A stretch of DNA of 64,000 bases from Spirochaetia bacterium (lineage in GTDB: Bacteria; Spirochaetota; Spirochaetia; Treponematales; Rectinemataceae): positions 1 through 64,000 of the forward strand of contig JARKOY010000174.1 in assembly GCA_029975555.1 (NCBI GenBank), given 5' to 3'. The translations under genes were made by a program, and so were the position numbers. Each line of letters starts with the position of its first letter. Within the stretch, counting starts at the first letter, position 1. This document shows positions 10,725 to 19,224 of the stretch, piece by piece. The notes below the pieces were generated by a model that did no database searches, was not told the origin of the DNA, and saw nothing but the letters and a program-made list of their open reading frames with translations.

Positions 10725-12608
10725 TCAGCACCGTGCAGTCCCTTCCTCCAAAAGAATCTTTCCTTCAGGTAAGCCGAGCAGTTCCCTCACTTCCTTATCC
10801 TCGAGGGTCTCAATCTGCATCAGCCTGTCGGCGAGCTTGAGCAAGCGATCCTTCTCGCGCTTCAGAATAGTCATCGCCTTTTCCAGCGCAGAGTTGAGAA
10901 TAGCCTGAATGGCGGCATCTATCTTCTGTGCCATCTGTTCTGAGTAGTCCTTGTGCTGTGCAATCTCGCGGCCGAGGAAGATCGGCTCCTCTTCTTCTCC
11001 TAAAGAGATGGGGCCAATGTCCTCCGCCATCCCCCACTCGCGGACCATCTTCCGCGCGATCTCTGTCGCCTGCTTGATATCCTGGGCTGTTCCGGTCGTG
11101 GTCTGGCCGTACACGATCTTCTCGGCCGCGTATCCTCCGTAGGAAATCACAATGCGGTCGTAGAGCCATCCGTACGTGCGCGAATATGTGTCCTTTTCAG
11201 GGAGAGAGAGCGCAAGCCCGAGGGCCCTCCCCCTCGGCACGATCGTCACCTTGTGCAGGGAATCCGAATTCGGCAGGAAATAATGCAGCAGCGCATGTCC
11301 GGACTCATGGATCGCGGTGGCACGCTTTTCTTCATCCGCGATGACCAGGCTCTTGCGGGCGACTCCCATCAGTATCTTGTCGCGGGCATCCTCAAAGTCG
11401 TCCATTTCGACAATCTCTTTATTTTTTCGGATCGCAAAGAGAGCCGCCTCGTTGACCATATTGGCCAGGTCGGCCCCTGAAGTGCCAGGGGTAGCCCGCG
11501 CGAGCTTCTCGATGTCCACGTTGCTGGAGACGGGAATTTTACTCATATGAATCTTAAGAATCTCTGCGCGCTCCTGAACGTCGGGCATGGCCACAACGAC
11601 CTGACGGTCAAAACGTCCGGGCCTCAGAAGCGCGGGGTCGAGGACGTCGGGACGATTGGTCGCCGCAAGCACGATGACGCCGTCCTTTGTGTCGAATCCA
11701 TCCATCTCCACGAGCATCTGGTTCAGCGTCTGCTCCCTCTCGTCGTGACCGCCGCCGAGCCCCGATCCGCGCGTCCGCCCTACCGCATCGAGCTCGTCGA
11801 TGAAGATGATGCATGGGGCGTGTTTGCGCCCCTGTTCGAAGAGGTCGCGGACCCTGCTCGCGCCGACGCCTACGAACATTTCGACGAAATCGGAGCCTGA
11901 CATATGGAAGAATGGGACGTTCGCCTCGCCGGCGGTCGCCTTTGCGATGAGCGTCTTTCCAGTGCCGGGCATGCCCACGAGGAGCACACCCTTCGGAATC
12001 TTTGCACCCATTTTGAGAAATTTTTTAGGGTTCTTCAGATAATCGACCACTTCCATAAGCTCATACTTGGCCTCTTTCTGGCCAGCGACATCGCTGAACG
12101 TGATCTTCTTGCCCGCGTCGTTGTAGAGCTTTGCTCGGCTCTTGCCAAAGCTGAAGGCCTTGTTGTTGCCCTGCATCTGCCGCATCATGATCCAGATGAG
12201 GATGAATCCAAAAACCCACGGAGTGAGCTCGAACAGTATCTGGAATGGACTTGCCCCACTGACCGAGCCGGTCACGCTTACACCCTTCTCCTCAAGTTTG
12301 GCCATGAGCTCCGAGTCAAAATACGGTATTTTTGTGGTGAACGGCATCTCCACCCCATTTTTCCCTCTCAAGGCCCCCTCGATGTCGCGCTGATCGATGA
12401 TGCGTACAGACTTCACCTCGCCAAGATCGAGATAGGACAAGAACGAAGAATACGGTATCTCCCTCGAGTTCTCCCTTTGTCCAAACAACAGATAGACACC
12501 GAACAAGACTATCAGCGAAAAAAATACTGCGAGGGCCGCCCTGTTCCCCTTCGGCGCCGGAGGCAGCTCTCGTCGATTGTCATTCCTATCATCATTCTGA
12601 TCAGACAT
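10725..12608 (-). CDS. ftsH: ATP-dependent zinc metalloprotease FtsH
   Basis: FtsH is the membrane-bound AAA+ protease that degrades misfolded membrane proteins and regulators. The 627-residue sequence has a first membrane helix (about 24-43), a short periplasmic domain, a second helix (about 128-142), the AAA domain with Walker A GMPGTGKT (about 213) and Walker [12 protein letters not shown], the second region of homology ([24 protein letters not shown], in part), and the zinc site HESGH. The start overlaps the end of tilS by eight bases, an arrangement (tilS-ftsH) also familiar from Firmicutes. Confidence 0.97.
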   Translation of the reverse strand: MSDQNDDRNDNRRELPPAPKGNRAALAVFFSLIVLFGVYLLFGQRENSREIPYSSFLSYLDLGEVKSVRIIDQRDIEGALRGKNGVEMPFTTKIPYFDSELMAKLEEKGVSVTGSVSGASPFQILFELTPWVFGFILIWIMMRQMQGNNKAFSFGKSRAKLYNDAGKKITFSDVAGQKEAKYELMEVVDYLKNPKKFLKMGAKIPKGVLLVGMPGTGKTLIAKATAGEANVPFFHMSGSDFVEMFVGVGASRVRDLFEQGRKHAPCIIFIDELDAVGRTRGSGLGGGHDEREQTLNQMLVEMDGFDTKDGVIVLAATNRPDVLDPALLRPGRFDRQVVVAMPDVQERAEILKIHMSKIPVSSNVDIEKLARATPGTSGADLANMVNEAALFAIRKNKEIVEMDDFEDARDKILMGVARKSLVIADEEKRATAIHESGHALLHYFLPNSDSLHKVTIVPRGRALGLALSLPEKDTYSRTYGWLYDRIVISYGGYAAEKIVYGQTTTGTAQDIKQATEIARKMVREWGMAEDIGPISLGEEEEPIFLGREIAQHKDYSEQMAQKIDAAIQAILNSALEKAMTILKREKDRLLKLADRLMQIETLEDKEVRELLGLPEGKILLEEGTARC

Positions 12609-14064
12609 TGATGGTATAATCTCCTTTCATTGAGAGAAAAATATATACTATTTCACAGTCTTCGCCCAGCGAGGGCTTCCGGCACAGGGCAGCAAGGTTC
12701 TGTCCTTTAGCACCTGCATGCAGGAGCACTGCCGCGATTCCATACTTGTCTTCGAGCACAGGGACCATGTACCTCGCGTGTGCCGGCACTCTGGCTTCTT
12801 GGAGAAGCGCATCGATTCTTTTGAGGCCCGCTTCCGTGTGCAGGGCATCCCCTTCCTTTCTGCTCCGAACAATGAAGGGAAAAACGAGGGACAGCGCGAT
12901 ACCGGCGTTTTCTGGAATCCCATCGCTGCCTCGTGCGCGAGCCACGATGAACCGAAAATCACCGCATTCGTATTCACCGGGGGCCTGCACCTTGAGAAAA
13001 TACTGGTCTTCTTTATAGGAATCAAGCAAAAACGACGCGTTCCTGGCCTGTGGTGCCGAAGAGAACCGCGCCCTCCCCTTACACCGCAACAGCCCCTCGG
13101 AAAGGTCGAATTCGTATCCTCCTGCCTCTGTCTTGAGGGCCCCTGAGCTAATCGCCGCATCCAGGCCCCTAAGCGCATGATGGCCAAAACGATGCCCAAT
13201 GCCAAGGTCGTGGAGAAACAATCGCAATATCCTCTGACGGACTGCTGCCGGCTCTCTTTTGAAGAGGTCGAGGTCGAGGGCAGGCTCTCCTCGGCACTCT
13301 CTCTGTATTGCCACCATGCACCCCTTCGCAACGCTGCGCAGAGATGCCTCTGCCTCGCCTATCTGTGAGGCATACCCCATGACTGCGCGTTTCCACGAAG
13401 GAAACTGGCCGTCCAAGTGAGGAATGAGCATGTGGCGCACCCTGTTGCGGAGAAACACTGTGTCGTCGTTCGTGGAATCCTCCGACCAACGAAGGCCTTG
13501 TTCTTCGGCGTAATCGCGCAGCGCTCGCCGCTCTATCTGCAGAAGGGGACGCAGCACACGGAGATTGGAACCATTGACAAGAATCCTCGACGGGGTAATG
13601 CCCGCGAGGGAACTCAGCATCCCTCCCCGCAAAAGCCGCATGAGAAATGTCTCGACCTGATCGTCCGCATGATGGGCCGTGAGGATGGTGGAAATGCCCC
13701 ATCGCCGGGCGGTTCGGATGAGCGCACAATACCTAAAATGGCGCGCGGCGGCCTCGATGCCGCACTTCGCCCGTTTTGCATACCCTGCAATCGCCCCTTC
13801 CCTGATCTGCACCAGCGTGAGCCGGACTCTCTTCGTCCGGCACGCCTCCTTTATCAGCGACACCTCTCTTTCGAGCTCTTCCTTGGGCCTGAGGTTGTGG
13901 CACACATAGACGGCCCTCAGATTCTCGCTCCCCCGGATCCTCACGACTAAGTCGAGCAACACCGTCGAGTCGAGGCCACCGGAAAAGGCGACAATGACAG
14001 GCTGTTCACGATCGAGGCCAAGGCGGAAAAGGGCCTCCTTGACGACAGTTTCCAAAGTTTTCAT
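12601..14064 (-). CDS. tilS: tRNA(Ile)-lysidine synthetase TilS
   Basis: TilS converts C34 of the tRNA-Ile CAU anticodon to lysidine so that AUA is read as Ile. The N-terminal PP-loop motif SGGLDST is at residues 28-34 and the second signature (LTAHHADDQVETFLMRLLRGG) lies near 125-146; the C-terminal tRNA-binding region (KRIDALLQEARVPAHAR) is recognisable. At 487 residues it is a full-length type. GAGGTC lies 8 bases before the ATG at 14064. It opens the tilS-ftsH-protease-kinase run, after the terminator of rplY. Confidence 0.95.
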   Translation of the reverse strand: MKTLETVVKEALFRLGLDREQPVIVAFSGGLDSTVLLDLVVRIRGSENLRAVYVCHNLRPKEELEREVSLIKEACRTKRVRLTLVQIREGAIAGYAKRAKCGIEAAARHFRYCALIRTARRWGISTILTAHHADDQVETFLMRLLRGGMLSSLAGITPSRILVNGSNLRVLRPLLQIERRALRDYAEEQGLRWSEDSTNDDTVFLRNRVRHMLIPHLDGQFPSWKRAVMGYASQIGEAEASLRSVAKGCMVAIQRECRGEPALDLDLFKREPAAVRQRILRLFLHDLGIGHRFGHHALRGLDAAISSGALKTEAGGYEFDLSEGLLRCKGRARFSSAPQARNASFLLDSYKEDQYFLKVQAPGEYECGDFRFIVARARGSDGIPENAGIALSLVFPFIVRSRKEGDALHTEAGLKRIDALLQEARVPAHARYMVPVLEDKYGIAAVLLHAGAKGQNLAALCRKPSLGEDCEIVYIFLSMKGDYTINV

Positions 14065-14095
14065 AGGGTAGACCTCAGCCCCACCGGGACCGCGC

Positions 14096-14148
14096 TAAAA
14101 ACAAAGAATCCAGCTCTCCAGTCTCTACGAGACTGAAAAACCGGATTC
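14096..14148 (-). terminator. Rho-independent terminator after rplY
   Basis: On the minus strand the arms GAATCC...GGATTC (outer) and CAGTCTC GTA GAGACTG (inner) form a long hairpin between 14148 and 14106, directly followed by TTTGTTTTT. It lies 28 bases after the rplY stop and before tilS. Confidence 0.75.
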
Positions 14149-14175
14149 CTGCACGACGACGAACAAAGATGAAAA

Positions 14176-14832
14176 TTATTTTTGTGCAGCCTCACTTGTC
14201 CCTTCTGCTGCCGCTTCTTCAGCAGACGCGCTCCCTTCTGCCGCAGCGACCTCGGCCCCAGCGGGTTTCTCCACCGCCTCAGCGCGCGCAAACTTGATGA
14301 TCGCGATGACGGTCTCGGGATTGGTGAGCAATTTTACCCCGTGGGGTATTGAAATGTCTCGAAGATGCAGCGCATGGTTCGCCTCGAGTCCGGAAATGTC
14401 CACCTCAATCTTCTCGGGCAGAGCATCTGGGTCACATTCCACTTCAATGTCGTGAATTGCGTGTTCAAGAATGCCGCCCTCTCGGACGCCCTTCGCGATG
14501 CCGACAAGGTGAAGGGGAACCTTGACGTGTAACTTCTGGCCGCGTTCAACGAGGTTGAAGTCGATGTGCAGAATCTTACCGGAAAGAGTCTCTTTCTGAA
14601 CCTCTTTCATCAGGGCTGGGTATTTTTTCCCATCAAGATTCAGGTCGATGATCATGCTCTCGGTGATGTGCCTTGCGACGTTCGCAAATTCCTGGCCATC
14701 GAGAAACATTGACATCGGTGCGATTTCTTTTCCGTACAGCTGAGCAGGTATTTTGCCGCTCCTGCGCGCCTTGTTGAGTCCCCCCTTTGTCAACTTCTCC
14801 CTGGGAGAGACCTTCAGCTCAATATGCTCCAT
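14176..14832 (-). CDS. rplY: 50S ribosomal protein L25/Ctc
   Basis: L25 binds 5S rRNA in the large subunit; the long Ctc form (218 residues here) has a second beta domain and is linked to general stress in some bacteria. The sequence fits: KLTKGGLNKARRSGKIPAQLYG near residues 12-33, and LDGKKYPALMKEVQ near 62. The C-terminal ~30 residues are Ala/Glu-rich and low-complexity. I start it at the ATG at 14832, which has GAAGGAGAAGG just upstream; the open frame continues upstream but would run into the tRNA-Gln gene. It is probably co-transcribed with that tRNA from the promoter at 14952-14980 and ends at the hairpin at 14106-14148. Confidence 0.95.
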   Translation of the reverse strand: MEHIELKVSPREKLTKGGLNKARRSGKIPAQLYGKEIAPMSMFLDGQEFANVARHITESMIIDLNLDGKKYPALMKEVQKETLSGKILHIDFNLVERGQKLHVKVPLHLVGIAKGVREGGILEHAIHDIEVECDPDALPEKIEVDISGLEANHALHLRDISIPHGVKLLTNPETVIAIIKFARAEAVEKPAGAEVAAAEGSASAEEAAAEGTSEAAQK

Positions 14833-14860
14833 GTATCCTTCTCCTTCAGAATTACGCTCG

Positions 14861-14932
14861 CTGGGACGGCAGGATTCGAACCTGCGCATGCCGGAACCAA
14901 AATCCGGAGGCTTACCGCTTGCCTACGTCCCA
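14861..14932 (-). tRNA. tRNA-Gln (anticodon TTG)
   Basis: The minus strand folds as a full cloverleaf: acceptor TGGGACG/CGTCCCA with discriminator G, D-arm TAGGCAAGCGGTAAGCC, anticodon stem CCGGA/TCCGG with loop TTTTGGT (anticodon TTG), and T-arm GCAGG TTCGAAT CCTGC. No CCA is encoded. It lies between spoVG and rplY. Confidence 0.95.
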
Positions 14933-14951
14933 ATATGGCTGAATATGTTGT

Positions 14952-14980
14952 AATATACGCGGAAATTTAAAAAATGTGAA
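14952..14980 (-). promoter_or_regulatory. Promoter of tRNA-Gln/rplY
   Basis: On the minus strand TTCACA (14980-14975), a 17-nt spacer and TATATT (14957-14952) lie 19 bases before the tRNA-Gln 5' end, starting right after the spoVG stop. Confidence 0.55.
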
Positions 14981-14982
14981 GG

Positions 14983-15267
14983 TCAGTCAAACTCAGGCAC
15001 CGAAGTATCGCTGGGTTTGTCTGAATTGTAAGCAGCAAGAATCTTCTCCTGCAACTTAGACCTAAATTCCGGACAAATCGGATGGGCGATATCCTTGTAT
15101 TCTCCTGTTTTCGTCCGTCTGCTGGGCATTGCGATGAACATGCCGCTCTTCCCTTCGATGATCTTAACATTATGCACAACAAAGCACTCGTCGAAGGTGA
15201 CAGTGACGTACGCCTTGAGCTTACCTTCAGAGCTTACTTTCCGGATACGGATGTCAGTAACTTCCAT
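14983..15267 (-). CDS. spoVG: SpoVG family regulator
   Basis: A 94-residue protein that matches SpoVG over its length (MEVTDIRIRKV at the start, KAYVTVTFDECFVVHNVKI, and MPSRRTKTGEYKDIAHPI near 49-66). In spirochaetes such as Borrelia SpoVG is a site-specific DNA- and RNA-binding protein rather than a sporulation factor. AAGGAG precedes the ATG by about 10 bases. It overlaps the end of ispE by 14 bases, so it is translated from the ispE transcript. Confidence 0.95.
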   Translation of the reverse strand: MEVTDIRIRKVSSEGKLKAYVTVTFDECFVVHNVKIIEGKSGMFIAMPSRRTKTGEYKDIAHPICPEFRSKLQEKILAAYNSDKPSDTSVPEFD

Positions 15268-16270
15268 AGCAAGGACGCTCCTTGTCTGGCCTTGTATCTT
15301 CGTTGCAATTCTGACTATAACGTACCTTTATGCTTCGCGCAAGCGGTTGCACGGTAAATATATTCACAGAGGGAGAAAGACATGAACCATTCACCGTCGC
15401 TGCGCTGTCCCTCCACTTCTCTCCGGCCTCCACTGCTCTGTCGAGCGATTCAAATACCCCGAAGAGGCACGAGCCTGAGCCGGTTACGCTGACATATTCG
15501 GCGCCATAATCCCTCAAAATCGAGAACCACTTCCGGTATTCGGGGTGCCGTTCCTCGAGCACCGGCTGAAAGTCGTTCTTGAACGGCCATTGGGCAATGG
15601 GCAATCTGTACCGGCGCACCAATTCATTGTCCGGCAGATGCGAAACATATGGGGCCAGCTGCGTTTCTGGGCCGTATTGGAGATATTCCCCCAACTTATT
15701 CCGCAGGCAATCCAGCGCCTCGTACGCCTCTGGAGTCGAAGATGCCCATGGGGGTTGGACAATGATAAGCCCAAAATCGGTCCTCGGCACAATCGGAAGG
15801 ACTCTCTCTCCCCTTCCCCTCACGATCGCCGCCCCCCCGAACAGGAAAAAAGGCACATCGCTCGCAACCCGTTCACCGAGCCGCGCAAGCTCTGGCTGGG
15901 AAAATCGCGCTCCAAAGAGCTCATTGAGCCCCACAAGCGTAGCCGCAGCGTCAGCCCCCGCTCCCCCCAATCCAGCTCCGGAGGGTATGCCTTTTTTCAC
16001 ATGAATTGAAACGCCCTCTCTCCTCACAAGCCCACCGCATGCCTCATCGAAGACCATGGCCGCATGGTACATGCTGGATTTGCCGGGAGGGCAGTCGAGC
16101 TCCCCTTCAACCGCGATTGAACTGCGACCGTCTATGGAGAGTCGGAGGACATCCGCGAGGCTCACGTTCTGAAAAATACTCTCGATATCGTGGTAGCCCG
16201 TAGGCCTTCGCCCAAACACTTCCAGGCCGATGTTTATTTTGGCGAACGCATCGATCTCAATCTCTTTCAT
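15254..16270 (-). CDS. ispE: 4-diphosphocytidyl-2-C-methyl-D-erythritol kinase IspE
   Basis: IspE phosphorylates CDP-ME in the non-mevalonate isoprenoid pathway. The GHMP kinase motifs are clear: an N-terminal AKINIGLEVFGRRPTGYHDI (residues 9-28) and the ATP loop KGIPSGAGLGGAGADAAA (about 91-108); the C-terminal VTGSGSCLFGVF motif is near 270. At 338 residues it has an extension of about 40 residues past the usual end, ending in the spoVG start. Together with ispG at 39138 this shows that the cell uses the MEP pathway. The start codon is 7 bases after a -10 box, so the mRNA may be leaderless. Confidence 0.95.
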   Translation of the reverse strand: MKEIEIDAFAKINIGLEVFGRRPTGYHDIESIFQNVSLADVLRLSIDGRSSIAVEGELDCPPGKSSMYHAAMVFDEACGGLVRREGVSIHVKKGIPSGAGLGGAGADAAATLVGLNELFGARFSQPELARLGERVASDVPFFLFGGAAIVRGRGERVLPIVPRTDFGLIIVQPPWASSTPEAYEALDCLRNKLGEYLQYGPETQLAPYVSHLPDNELVRRYRLPIAQWPFKNDFQPVLEERHPEYRKWFSILRDYGAEYVSVTGSGSCLFGVFESLDRAVEAGEKWRDSAATVNGSCLSPSVNIFTVQPLARSIKVRYSQNCNEDTRPDKERPCYGSY

Positions 16271-16277
16271 TTTTTAT

Positions 16278-16306
16278 ACTCTACATTGAAAAAATTTTTT
16301 GGTCAA
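16278..16306 (-). promoter_or_regulatory. ispE promoter, predicted (nearly) leaderless
   Basis: On the minus strand TTGACC (16306-16301), a 17-nt spacer and TAGAGT (16283-16278) are followed by only seven bases before the ispE ATG at 16270. There is no Shine-Dalgarno sequence in between. Confidence 0.55.
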
Positions 16307-16343
16307 AAGGCATTGTAAAAAGAAGATTTTTGCAGATTTTTCC

Positions 16344-16372
16344 TTGACAGATTGCTATTCAACTTATAGATT
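16344..16372 (+). promoter_or_regulatory. Promoter of the acidic small protein
   Basis: TTGACA at 16344-16349 is followed by TATAGA (16365-16370, 15-nt spacer) or TAGATT (16367-16372, 17-nt spacer). The gene's ATG is at 16463, leaving an untranslated leader of about 85 bases. Confidence 0.55.
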
Positions 16373-16462
16373 TTGCCATGCCTCTGTATTGACGCAGTGG
16401 CCAATTCTCGTAATATTACACTTGCTTCAATACAGAGAGATACATTAAGGGAGGAGCGCATC

Positions 16463-16804
16463 ATGAGCCACAAGACCACAATGACCGCCGATCCGCGAGA
16501 AGAATTCGAATTAATCACCCTCACCAGCGGCGATTCTGCCGACACCATATATTCGCTTCGACCTACCGTTCGGTTCGATGGAGCCTACGATGACGAGTTT
16601 GATTTCGAAAACGACGACTTCGAAGATGATGAAGATCTAGAAGACGATGAGGACTTCGACGAGGACGAAGAGTTCGATGAGGATGAGGATATCGAAGAAG
16701 ACTTCGACGAGGACGAGGAAGACTTCGACGATGAGGAAGAAGATCTCGACGACGAAGATTTTGAAGACGACGACTTCGATTACGATGACGACACAGACGA
16801 GTGA
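16463..16804 (+). CDS. Very acidic small protein of unknown function
   Basis: A 113-residue protein. The first 40 residues are ordinary (SHKTTMTADPREEF, then a mixed stretch); from about residue 44 to the end nearly every residue is Asp or Glu with Phe/Tyr at intervals, giving an extremely negative tail of about 70 residues built from short DEDF/DDEE-like units. I do not recognise a domain. Acidic tails of this sort occur on DNA mimics, histone-like chaperones and the delta subunit of RNA polymerase, but the N-terminal part lacks the delta HARE-HTH domain. AAGGGAGGAG lies 5 bases before the ATG at 16463, which rules against the upstream in-frame starts. It stands alone between ispE (divergent) and the MarR operon. 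Confidence 0.75.
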   Translation: MSHKTTMTADPREEFELITLTSGDSADTIYSLRPTVRFDGAYDDEFDFENDDFEDDEDLEDDEDFDEDEEFDEDEDIEEDFDEDEEDFDDEEEDLDDEDFEDDDFDYDDDTDE

Positions 16805-16824
16805 TCGCTCGGCCGAATAAAAAA

Positions 16825-16855
16825 GCGGGGCCCGGCAACGAACTGCCGCGCCCCC
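16825..16855. terminator. GC-rich hairpin downstream of the acidic gene
   Basis: GCGGGGCCCGGCA and TGCCGCGCCCCC are near-perfect inverted arms (about 16825-16855). On the plus strand no clear T-run follows; on the minus strand the hairpin is followed by TTTTTTATT. It may stop transcription of the acidic gene, but the orientation of the T-run fits the minus strand better. Confidence 0.45.
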
Positions 16856-16917
16856 GTCTCTGATGTGTACGCCCGCCTATTACCATCTGTGTGAGTGAGG
16901 ATATGGTTTTCTCTCTA

Positions 16918-16952
16918 TTGACAACATCAATATAACGCTATATTGATGTTGT
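16918..16952 (+). promoter_or_regulatory. Perfect palindromic operator over the MarR promoter
   Basis: Bases 16921-16934 (ACAACATCAATATA) and 16939-16952 are exact reverse complements with a 4-base centre (ACGC), a 32-bp inverted repeat. A -35 box TTGACA (16918-16923) runs into its left arm and TATATT (16939-16944) in the right arm can serve as the -10. This is where a dimeric MarR protein would block its own promoter. Confidence 0.75.
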
Positions 16953-16997
16953 ATATCAAACAGTCATATGTTCAACATTAGTGCTGGAGAGATATAT

Positions 16998-17441
16998 ATG
17001 GAACTAAAGGCGAGAAAGAGGCTGATAGGACTCGAGCTTCGGTCGCTCAACAATCTCATAATGCGTAAATTCGAAAATTCACCCATTAAAAAACAAGTGG
17101 ATTCCATCACCGGCACAAACGGCTGGATCATCGGCTTTCTTTCTGAAAACTCAGATAAAGACATCTATCAGAAAGATTTAGAGGAACAATTCTCGATCAC
17201 TCGCTCAACCGCTTCTAAAGTACTCATGTTGATGGAGAAAAAAGGGCTGATCGAACGGCGCAGCGTCCCTCATGACGCCAGACTGAAAAAAATCACACTG
17301 ACAGAAAAAGCGCTCAAGATCAGTGAGCTGATGAGAGAAGACGCGATTCAAATGGAAAAAACGCTTACCAAGGGATTTACAGAGGAAGACATGGATTATC
17401 TCTACAATTGTATTCAGAAAATGAAAAATAACATGCAATAG
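16998..17441 (+). CDS. MarR family transcriptional regulator
   Basis: A 147-residue winged-helix repressor. The DNA-binding region reads EQFSITRSTASKVLMLMEKKGLIERR (about 67-92, helix-turn-helix) followed by the wing PHDARLKKITLTEKA, the typical MarR pattern. I use the ATG at 16998, which has GGAGAG 6 bases upstream; an in-frame ATG at 16968 has no ribosome-binding site. The gene is visibly richer in A/T than its neighbours. It lies 31 bases before the ABC exporter pair and behind a perfect palindrome, so it very probably represses itself and the exporter. The inducing compound is unknown. Confidence 0.9.
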   Translation: MELKARKRLIGLELRSLNNLIMRKFENSPIKKQVDSITGTNGWIIGFLSENSDKDIYQKDLEEQFSITRSTASKVLMLMEKKGLIERRSVPHDARLKKITLTEKALKISELMREDAIQMEKTLTKGFTEEDMDYLYNCIQKMKNNMQ

Positions 17442-17472
17442 ACCTTCGGTCGAACTGGAAAGGTTACACTCC

Positions 17473-19224
17473 ATGCTCAAAACGCTCGCTGCCAGCATAC
17501 GGGAATATAAAAAAGAATCCATCCTTGCCCCGGCATGTGTGACACTCGAATCGATACTTGAAATTATCATCCCTACACTGATGGCTCACTTAATCGATTA
17601 CGGCATCAGTCAGAAAAACATGGCCTATATCCTGTGGATCGGGCTCGCCTTGGTCGTCTCCGCAGCGGTCTCGCTGCTGGCCGGTTTTGGGGCAGGACGG
17701 TATGCGGCCATTGCATCGTCAGGCTTCGCGAAGAACCTGCGTCACGACATGTTCTACAACGTGCAGAGGTTTTCTTTCTCCAACATCGATAAATTCTCGA
17801 CCGCAGGCATCATCACGAGGCTCACCACCGACGTCACCAATATACAGAACGCCTATCAGATGCTGATTCGCGTTGCGGTGCGCTCCCCAATGATGATCGT
17901 GTTCGCGCTGATCTTTTCCTTCCGTATCGACGCCCACTTGTCGTTGATCTTTCTTGCGACCATCCCCGTGCTCGGTCTTGGGCTGTGGCTGATCATGTCT
18001 CGCGTCCACCCGATCTTCATGCGGGTATTCAAAACTTACGACAGGCTGAACAGCGTAGTGGAGGAAAACCTCCATGGCATCCGTGTGGTCAAATCCTACA
18101 CCCGCGAAGAGTATGAAATGCAGAAGTTCGCCGGTATTTCGCAGGCGATTTTTCAGGATTTCTCCAAGGCGGAGAAGAGGCTGGCATTCAATATGCCGCT
18201 GATGCAGTGCTGCCTTTACGCCAGCATGCTCCTCCTCTCGTGGTTCGGCGCCAAACAGATCATAGCCAGCGGCAACAATCCGGCGATGGGCCTCTCGACC
18301 GGCGAACTGACGAGCCTGATCACCTATGCCATGCAGATACTCATGAGCCTCATGATGCTCTCCATGGTGTTCGTCATGATCATCATTTCCCGCGCGTCGG
18401 CGGAGCGCATTGTGGAAATCCTGAATGAGGAGAGTGATCTAAAAAATGGAGAGAATCCAGTATACACCGTAAAAGATGGCTCGATCAGGTTTGAAAACGT
18501 CATCTTTGCATACTCCCAAAAGGCCGACAAGCCGGTCCTCGACGGCATCAATCTTTCCATCGAATCCGGTGAGGTGGTCGGCATTCTCGGCGGCACCGGT
18601 TCTTCCAAGTCGAGCCTCGTCCAGCTCATTCCGCGCCTGTACGACGTCGTGAGCGGCAAGGTGAGCGTCGGCGGGGTCGACGTGCGGAATTACGACCTCA
18701 CATCGCTCCGCAATCAGGTGGCGATGGTGTTGCAGAAAAACATACTGTTTTCGGGCACGATCAAGGAGAATCTCCGCTGGGGCAATGAAAGTGCGACGGA
18801 CGAAGAGATGATTCACGCCTGCAAGATTGCCCAAGCCGATGGCTTTATCCGGGAATTCCCCGCTCAATATGACACGTATATCGAGCAAGGGGGCACCAAC
18901 CTTTCCGGCGGACAGAAACAGCGTCTCTGCATTGCGCGGGCGCTGCTGAAAAGGCCCAAAATCCTCATCCTCGACGACTCCACCAGCGCGGTCGACACCA
19001 GAACCGACGCCTTGATCCGTCAGGCCCTTCGGAACGAGCTTCCGAATACGACGAAGATCATCATCGCACAGCGCGTGGCGTCGGTGCAGGACGCCGACAA
19101 GATCGTCGTGCTCGACGACGGCAAGATCAGCGCGGTCGGCACCCATGCGGAGCTGCTCCAGAACTGCGCCATCTACAGGGAGGTCTACGAGTCTCAGAAT
19201 AAGGGAGGCGTGCTCCATGAGTAA
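17473..19224 (+). CDS. ABC exporter half-transporter with degenerate ATP site (heterodimer subunit 1)
   Basis: A 583-residue permease-ATPase fusion of the multidrug/lipid exporter class: six membrane helices in about residues 15-310, then the nucleotide-binding domain. Walker A is GGTGSSKSS (about 374-382), signature LSGGQKQRL, Walker B ILILDDSTSAVD with Asp in place of the catalytic Glu (about residue 502), and the switch His is replaced by Gln (IIIAQRVAS, about 533). These changes mark the non-hydrolysing site of heterodimeric exporters such as TM287/288. The partner gene overlaps its end by 8 bases. With the upstream MarR gene it forms a likely drug- or metabolite-responsive efflux operon. 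Confidence 0.92.
   Translation: MLKTLAASIREYKKESILAPACVTLESILEIIIPTLMAHLIDYGISQKNMAYILWIGLALVVSAAVSLLAGFGAGRYAAIASSGFAKNLRHDMFYNVQRFSFSNIDKFSTAGIITRLTTDVTNIQNAYQMLIRVAVRSPMMIVFALIFSFRIDAHLSLIFLATIPVLGLGLWLIMSRVHPIFMRVFKTYDRLNSVVEENLHGIRVVKSYTREEYEMQKFAGISQAIFQDFSKAEKRLAFNMPLMQCCLYASMLLLSWFGAKQIIASGNNPAMGLSTGELTSLITYAMQILMSLMMLSMVFVMIIISRASAERIVEILNEESDLKNGENPVYTVKDGSIRFENVIFAYSQKADKPVLDGINLSIESGEVVGILGGTGSSKSSLVQLIPRLYDVVSGKVSVGGVDVRNYDLTSLRNQVAMVLQKNILFSGTIKENLRWGNESATDEEMIHACKIAQADGFIREFPAQYDTYIEQGGTNLSGGQKQRLCIARALLKRPKILILDDSTSAVDTRTDALIRQALRNELPNTTKIIIAQRVASVQDADKIVVLDDGKISAVGTHAELLQNCAIYREVYESQNKGGVLHE

Noticed and set aside
16608-16800. Simple-sequence repeat without coding function
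   Set aside because: The GAC/GAA/GAT-rich tract stays in one open frame behind a good ribosome-binding site, so it is the acidic tail of a protein rather than a non-coding microsatellite.
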